A DNA stretch of 10,237 bases from an uncultured Collinsella sp. (GTDB taxonomy: Bacteria; Actinomycetota; Coriobacteriia; Coriobacteriales; Coriobacteriaceae), in contig CABQJJ010000061.1 of assembly GCA_902464485.1 (NCBI GenBank), positions 1-10,237 on the forward strand, in the 5' to 3' direction. Of this stretch, positions 6,331-10,237 are shown piece by piece. Positions within the stretch are counted from its first letter, which is position 1; each line of letters begins with the position of its first letter. The notes under the pieces were generated by a model that was not told the DNA's origin, ran no database searches, and saw only the letters and a program-made list of their open reading frames with translations. The translations under genes and the position numbers were made by a program.

Positions 6331-7245
6331 ATGACTGATGCCGTTGAGGTTCTGCGAATTGATTCGCTCGACGACGAGCGGCTCGATGCCTACGTGCGAC
6401 TGACCGAGCGCGAGCTGCGCTGCGTACTGGAGCCGCAAAAGGGCATCTTCATCGCCGAGAGCGCCAAGGTTATCGAGCGCGCGGTTCGCGCCGGATACCA
6501 GCCGGTGAGCTTTCTTTTGGGCGAACGCTGGCTCGACCAGATGATGCCGCTGTTTGAGCGCCTAGTCGTGCGCGAGGGCGCGGGTCCGGTTCCTGTGTTC
6601 GTGGCCTCCATGGAGCTCATGGAGCAGTTGACGGGCTTTAACGTGACGCGCGGCGCGTTGGCGGCGTTCCGTCGCCCGCGACAGATTCCGGTTGATGAGT
6701 TCTTGGGCGGCGTCGTCGAGGTAGCGGGGGAGCGTCCGGTGCGCGTATGCGTGCTCGAGGGTATTGTCGACCACACCAATGTCGGCGCGATTTTCCGCTC
6801 GGCGGCTGCACTGAACGTCGATGGTATTTTGGTGAGCCCCACTTGCTGTGACCCGCTGTACCGTCGCTCGGCCCGCGTGAGCATGGGCACGGTGTTCCAG
6901 GTGCCCTGGACACGCATTGGCAGCGAAGCGCGCGTATGGCCGCATGATGGGCTGGCGGTGCTACACGATGCCGGCTTTTCGTGTGCCGCTATGGCGTTGA
7001 CGGATGATTCGGTGTCGCTGGACGATCCCGCGCTCCAGGAGATTGACCGCCTGGCAATCTTTATGGGCACCGAGGGTGCTGGCTTGGGCGCCAAGACCAT
7101 TGCAGGCTGCGACCGCGCCGTGCGTATTCCGATGGCGCATGGGGTCGATTCACTCAACGTGGCCGCGGCAAGTGCTGTTGCCTTTTGGCAGCTGTGCCCG
7201 CATGTGAGCAACGAGTACCACTACCAGCCGGGGCTGTATCACTAG
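6331..7245 (+). CDS. TrmH/SpoU-family RNA 2'-O-methyltransferase
   Basis: A 304-residue SPOUT-class enzyme that transfers methyl from S-adenosylmethionine to a ribose 2'-OH in tRNA or rRNA. The N-terminal third (about 1-120), with the GIFIAESAKVIERAV segment, resembles the substrate-binding domain of SpoU enzymes. The trefoil-knot motifs are clear: motif 1 HTNVGAIFRSAAALNVD (148-164; Asn150, Arg156), motif 2 LAIFMGTEGAGLG (241-253; Glu248) and motif 3 IPMAHGVDSLNVAAASAVA (266-284; Ser274, Asn276). ATG 6331 is chosen because MTDAVEVLRIDSLDD begins where homologues usually begin. The frame stays open back into folA, but that stretch holds a hairpin and Cys/Trp-rich unlikely protein. No good Shine-Dalgarno is adjacent (AGAAGGG lies 15 nt upstream). 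The target nucleotide cannot be read from sequence. Confidence 0.92.
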   Translation: MTDAVEVLRIDSLDDERLDAYVRLTERELRCVLEPQKGIFIAESAKVIERAVRAGYQPVSFLLGERWLDQMMPLFERLVVREGAGPVPVFVASMELMEQLTGFNVTRGALAAFRRPRQIPVDEFLGGVVEVAGERPVRVCVLEGIVDHTNVGAIFRSAAALNVDGILVSPTCCDPLYRRSARVSMGTVFQVPWTRIGSEARVWPHDGLAVLHDAGFSCAAMALTDDSVSLDDPALQEIDRLAIFMGTEGAGLGAKTIAGCDRAVRIPMAHGVDSLNVAAASAVAFWQLCPHVSNEYHYQPGLYH

Positions 7246-7279
7246 GCAGATAGTTCGCACCGGGCTCTGGTTCGGGGCG

Positions 7280-7308
7280 TTTCGGCCGACGTCGGTCGGT
7301 GCTAAGCT
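7280..7308 (+). promoter_or_regulatory. Candidate promoter/dyad upstream of the MATE gene
   Basis: The 125-bp gap 7246-7370 holds an extended -10-like TGCTAAGCT (-10 hexamer 7303-7308) with a poor -35 at 7280-7285. Between them is the perfect 10-bp palindrome CCGACGTCGG (7286-7295), in the spacer where an operator would sit. A second possible -10, TACGCT (7351-7356), lies closer to the gene. None is strong. Confidence 0.25.
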
Positions 7309-7370
7309 GGTATTGGCTTTGGTCTTAAATTGCCGTTTTGTTGTCTGACGTACGCTAGTGGGGAGGGCGT

Positions 7371-8720
7371 GTGGCTAAGAAATCTACGGCTATCGATGTA
7401 ACGCAGGGCGTTATTTGGCAGCAGCTGCTGTCGCTGTGCGTCCCCATCTTCTTTAGTTCGTTCTTTCAGCAGGCTTACACGCTTATCGGTACCTATATCG
7501 TCGGTCAGTTTGGCGGCAAGCTCGCGCTGGGTGGCATTCAAGCCACGATGGTGCTCACCGAGCTCTGCATTGGCTTTTGCGTTGGCGTCGGCGCCGGCTG
7601 CGCGGTCATTACCGGTCAGTATTTTGGCCAGCACGATGATGAGCGACTGAGTCGTTCGGTCCATACGGCCATGACGCTCGCGCTGGTGGGCGGTATCGTT
7701 TTCTCGATTCTTGGCATAGTGTTCGTTGAGCCCATGCTGGTGCTTATGAACACGCCGCATGAACTATTGGCCGAGGGCGTGGCCTATGCTCGTTGTTATT
7801 TTGCCGCTATGGTTGCGGCGCTGCTGCTCAATATGGGAACGGCACTGCTGCGCGCCGTGGGCGACACGCGCGGGCCTGCCGTGATCATCGCTTCCGGCTG
7901 CTTTGTTAATGCGGTGCTGGATATCATTTTTGTTGCCGTGCTGCATATGGAGGCTTTGGGCTGCGGTATCGCGGTGGCGCTTACCATTTGCTCTAACGCC
8001 ACGATGATCGTGATTCGTATGATGCACGCACCGGGTGCGTGGCGGCTTTCACTGTCCAAACTCGGCATTGATCCTGGCATTTGTAAGAGCATGATCTCGT
8101 GTGGTCTGCCGCTTGGCTTTCAGTCTGCTGCGTATTCGATTTCCAACGTTTTGATTCAGGTGTCGGTCAATTCGTTTGGTGCCGATGTCACCACGGCGTG
8201 GGGTCTTTCGGGTCGCTTGGATGGCATTGTCTGGATGGTTACCGAGGCGCTTGGCGTGTCGATCACCACATTCTCGGCGCAGAACTTTGGTGCGCGCAAC
8301 TACGAGCGCATGCGCAAGGGCTACCATACGTCGCTCGTGCTGTCGTTTATGCTCATTGGTGGTCTGTCTGCCGTGCTGCTGGTGTTCTCGGGCCCGTTGT
8401 CGCGTCTGTTTGTCGACGATGCTTCGATTTCGGCGTACACCACGACGATTCTTCATTTCATCGCGCCGTTCTACGCGATTTTCTCGATTATCGAAAACGC
8501 GTCGGGCTCCATTCGCGGAGCCGGCGTGAGCTTGCAGCCCATGCTGCTCACGATTTTTGGCACCGTCGTGCTCAGGGTGATCTGGGTGTTTGCGATTATG
8601 CCGTTCGATCCGTCGCTTGAGCACCTGCTGCTGGTTTACCCCGTAACCTGGCTCATCACGGCCACGATGTTCACCATCTACCACCACAGCGGCAACTGGC
8701 TAGGCCGCGCCACCGCCTAA
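7371..8720 (+). CDS. MATE-family multidrug/cation efflux transporter
   Basis: Inner-membrane antiporter of 449 residues, the usual family length, with two homologous halves of about six membrane helices each (hydrophobic segments near 15-45, 60-85, 98-120, 135-160, 168-192, 195-216, then 240-262, 284-302, 320-342, 356-376, 390-410, 418-437). Family hallmarks are LLRAVGDTRGPAVI (159-172) in the first half and the parallel SIRGAGVSLQPML (380-392) in the second, plus GQYFGQHDDERL and AQNFGARNYERM after the second helix of each half. Such proteins export cationic drugs or metabolites using Na+ or H+ gradients; the substrate here is unknown. The start is GTG 7371 with GGGAGG four bases upstream. 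It appears to be a single-gene unit, convergent with the cobO-like gene and ending at the long inverted repeat. Confidence 0.94.
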   Translation: MAKKSTAIDVTQGVIWQQLLSLCVPIFFSSFFQQAYTLIGTYIVGQFGGKLALGGIQATMVLTELCIGFCVGVGAGCAVITGQYFGQHDDERLSRSVHTAMTLALVGGIVFSILGIVFVEPMLVLMNTPHELLAEGVAYARCYFAAMVAALLLNMGTALLRAVGDTRGPAVIIASGCFVNAVLDIIFVAVLHMEALGCGIAVALTICSNATMIVIRMMHAPGAWRLSLSKLGIDPGICKSMISCGLPLGFQSAAYSISNVLIQVSVNSFGADVTTAWGLSGRLDGIVWMVTEALGVSITTFSAQNFGARNYERMRKGYHTSLVLSFMLIGGLSAVLLVFSGPLSRLFVDDASISAYTTTILHFIAPFYAIFSIIENASGSIRGAGVSLQPMLLTIFGTVVLRVIWVFAIMPFDPSLEHLLLVYPVTWLITATMFTIYHHSGNWLGRATA

Positions 8721-8724
8721 TAAT

Positions 8725-8800
8725 CCGTAGGGGACGGAGGAAAACGGATCATTGGCCAGGCGATAAGGCGAAGTGATCCGTTTTCCTCCGTCCCCTACGG
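8725..8800. repeat. 27-bp perfect inverted repeat with 22-nt loop
   Basis: Arms 8725-8751 and 8774-8800 are exact reverse complements. The left arm begins CCGTAGGGGACGG and continues through GGAAAACGGATCA; the loop is 8752-8773. It starts four bases after the MATE stop and ends five bases before the stop of the convergent cobO-like gene, filling the whole intergenic space. Neither side is followed by a U-tract, so it is not a standard intrinsic terminator, though the RNA hairpin could protect or end both transcripts. The GTAG near the foot and GGGGAC core recall REP/RAYT-type palindromic repeats, which is a guess without genome-wide copies. Confidence 0.85.
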
Positions 8801-8805
8801 GTCAT

Positions 8806-9291
8806 TTAGTATTCGATGCCTTGACGAGCTAGGAGGCCTTCGTCGAAGTAGTGTTTGATGGGGCGCATTTCGGTGACCAGGTCGGCGAGGTCCGCGAGGG
8901 GCAGCAGCCCGCGGCCGGTGAGCACGAGCTCCGTGGTGGCGGGCTTTATCGCGATCAGCCCCTCCACATCCTCGCGCGTCACAAAACCGCGGCGCATAGC
9001 CTCGCCGAGTTCATCCAAAATCAGAACGTCGACCTGTGATATCTGCTCGCGTGCGAGCTCCATGATCTGTGCGGCGCAAGCCTCGGGCGTGTCGCGATCG
9101 GCCTGCATAATACGCACACCCAAACGGGGCGCCGCATCATGCTCGGCGCAGTGCAGCTTCTTGGCAAACTGAAGCATGAGCGCGTTAAGTCCATAGCCCG
9201 TGGCGCGCAGCGCGAGCCCCAGCGCAGCCGTCGTCTTGCCCTTGCCGTTGCCCGTATAGATTTGAACCTTGCCAACTTCCAGTGATGCCAT
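8806..9291 (-). CDS. cobO: Corrinoid adenosyltransferase, CobO/CobA (BtuR) type
   Basis: A 161-residue enzyme of the CobA/CobO/BtuR family, which moves the adenosyl group of ATP to cob(I)alamin or cob(I)yrinic acid diamide to make the B12 coenzyme. Shown by the N-terminal P-loop GKVQIYTGNGKGKTTAALG (7-25), Walker-B-like VLILDELGEAM (89-99), ELVLTGRG (121-128) and the family-ending LVTEMRPIKHYFDEG plus GIEY (138-152, 158-161). It is shorter than Salmonella CobA (196): the GFTW loop that normally lies before the central helix is missing, with RIMQADRDTPEA in its place (about 60-71). AAGGA lies 6-7 bases upstream of ATG 9291. No other cobalamin gene is nearby, so salvage is more likely than de novo synthesis (inference). 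Confidence 0.92.
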   Translation of the reverse strand: MASLEVGKVQIYTGNGKGKTTAALGLALRATGYGLNALMLQFAKKLHCAEHDAAPRLGVRIMQADRDTPEACAAQIMELAREQISQVDVLILDELGEAMRRGFVTREDVEGLIAIKPATTELVLTGRGLLPLADLADLVTEMRPIKHYFDEGLLARQGIEY

Positions 9292-9338
9292 ATCTGTCCT
9301 TTCGTGCCCGGCGTCGGTTTATCGCCGTACGGGTTGGG

Positions 9339-9344
9339 TATTCT
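9339..9344 (+). promoter_or_regulatory. Weak candidate -10 box of ftsH
   Basis: TATTCT lies 40 bp upstream of the preferred ftsH ATG with no clear -35 at 16-18 bp. It is the best plus-strand candidate in the 92-bp divergent gap 9292-9383. Confidence 0.25.
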
Positions 9345-9351
9345 AGAAAGC

Positions 9352-9379
9352 ATTATCAACCCCAGTAGATGGAGTTCAA
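9352..9379 (-). promoter_or_regulatory. Candidate promoter of the cobO-like gene
   Basis: Minus strand: TTGAAC (9379-9374), 16-bp spacer, GATAAT (9357-9352), a reasonable sigma-A match (4/6 and 5/6). It would give a leader of about 55 nt before ATG 9291. It overlaps the sequence just before the preferred ftsH start, so the two divergent genes would share this short region. Confidence 0.4.
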
Positions 9380-9383
9380 GCAG

Positions 9384-10237
9384 ATGGAGATGGATGACAA
9401 CAAACGTAGACGGAATATGATCCTCTACGTGCTCATCGCCTTCGTCGTCTACCTCGTGCTCTCGACCGTTCTGTTCCCCAACATCGGTCACACGCAGCAG
9501 ATTACGAAGACCGATTATTCGACGTTTGTCAAAGCGCTCGATAAGAAGAGCGTCGACAAGGTCGAGTACAACACAGACGATTACACGATTTATTACACCA
9601 AGAAGGGCGAGGACGAGAACATCGCCTACAAGACGACCGGTGTGCCGAATGACGCGGGCTTTACCGATCGCGTGCTTGAATCTGGCGCCTCGCTTGAGTC
9701 GGTCGTTCCCGATAAGAACTCGGGTCTGATGACCTACTACCTGCTCACCCTCATTCTTCCCATGGCGATTTTCTTCCTGATCGGCTGGTGGCTCAACCGC
9801 CGCATGAAGAAGGCCATGGGTGATGACGGTCCGTCGATGAACTTTGGCGGCGGTGGTTTTGGCGGCGGTGGACTGGGCAAGTCCGGTGCGCGCGTGATTG
9901 CCTCCAAGGACGTGGGCGTGACCTTTAAGGACGTCGCCGGCCAGGAAGAGGCCAAGGAGTCCCTCAAGGAGGTCGTCGACTTTCTGGAGAAGCCGCAGCG
10001 CTACGAGGAGATCGGCGCCAAGCTGCCGCGCGGTGCTCTTCTTGTCGGCCCTCCGGGTACGGGTAAGACCCTGCTCGCCAAGGCCGTTGCTGGCGAGGCG
10101 GGTGTGCCGTTCTTTAGTATTTCGGGATCTGAGTTCGTCGAGATGTTTGTCGGCCGCGGTGCCGCTAAGGTTCGCGACTTGTTTAAGCAGGCCAAGGAAA
10201 AGGCCCCGTGCATCGTCTTTATCGACGAGATCGATAC
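9384..10237 (+). CDS. ftsH: ATP-dependent zinc metalloprotease FtsH, N-terminal part (runs off window)
   Basis: Membrane-bound AAA+ protease that degrades misfolded membrane proteins and short-lived regulators; the first 284 codons are present and the zinc HExxH protease domain lies beyond the window. From ATG 9384: transmembrane helix 1 (about 12-31), an extracytoplasmic domain (about 32-115, with TDYSTFVKALDKKSVDKVEY), helix 2 (about 116-136), a Gly-rich linker (154-164), then the AAA module with VTFKDVAGQEEAK (179-191), Walker A GPPGTGKT (222-229), the pore loop FVEMFVG (251-257) and Walker B IVFIDEID (277-284). VGRGAAKVRDLF has Arg where E. coli has Val. In-frame ATGs at 9369, 9384 and 9390 compete; 9384 is preferred because GGAG lies 9 bases upstream, while 9369 lacks a site. 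Confidence 0.96.
   Translation, partial: MEMDDNKRRRNMILYVLIAFVVYLVLSTVLFPNIGHTQQITKTDYSTFVKALDKKSVDKVEYNTDDYTIYYTKKGEDENIAYKTTGVPNDAGFTDRVLESGASLESVVPDKNSGLMTYYLLTLILPMAIFFLIGWWLNRRMKKAMGDDGPSMNFGGGGFGGGGLGKSGARVIASKDVGVTFKDVAGQEEAKESLKEVVDFLEKPQRYEEIGAKLPRGALLVGPPGTGKTLLAKAVAGEAGVPFFSISGSEFVEMFVGRGAAKVRDLFKQAKEKAPCIVFIDEID

Noticed and set aside
8725..8800. Reading the inverted repeat as terminal repeats of an insertion sequence
   Set aside because: Only 22 bp lie between the arms, with no room for a transposase, and no target duplication is visible.
9021..9491. 156-codon minus-strand frame overlapping cobO and ftsH
   Set aside because: It is in a different frame from the clear cobO gene and antisense to ftsH; no family resemblance.

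Overview
The window is about 10 kb of G+C-rich (roughly 60%) chromosomal housekeeping DNA, densely coded. The proteins look like those of a Gram-positive anaerobe of the class Coriobacteriia (Collinsella or a close relative). This rests on codon use, the actinobacterial look of the SMC head, the short FtsY and general resemblance recalled from memory, not on a search. No rRNA, tRNA, CRISPR array or insertion sequence is visible.

Layout. Positions 1-3798 hold a tight plus-strand operon: the 3' part of smc, then ftsY (start and stop codons overlap), then ffh (10-bp gap). It links chromosome condensation to the two SRP-pathway GTPases and ends near a strong 16-bp hairpin. Convergent to it, on the minus strand, is a two-domain protein (3914-4678): an N-terminal DUF134/UPF0251 helix-turn-helix part fused to a NifX/NifB-type dinitrogenase-cofactor domain with a Cys/His-rich tail. 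The 166-bp divergent region 4679-4844 carries two near-identical copies of the palindrome TGRCATATGTCA, 53 bp apart, flanking a candidate promoter for this gene. Then come thyA and folA on the plus strand (dTMP synthesis and dihydrofolate recycling), a SpoU-class RNA 2'-O-methyltransferase and a MATE-family exporter. The MATE gene is convergent with a minus-strand corrinoid adenosyltransferase (cobO-like), and between them lies a 27-bp perfect inverted repeat. The window closes with the first 284 codons of ftsH, divergent from cobO.

Most of the window is ordinary core metabolism. The part most worth attention is 3914-4757. There a probable DNA-binding protein is fused to a metal-cluster-binding domain and a His/Cys tail. 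A near-perfect internal Shine-Dalgarno and ATG could release the metal domain on its own, and paired palindromes in front of the gene look like its own operators. Together these suggest a self-regulated metal- or Fe-S-responsive switch, though no experiment or search backs this. Secondary points are the long inverted repeat at 8725-8800, a corrinoid adenosyltransferase lacking the classical GFTW loop, and a DHFR with an altered substrate-site segment.
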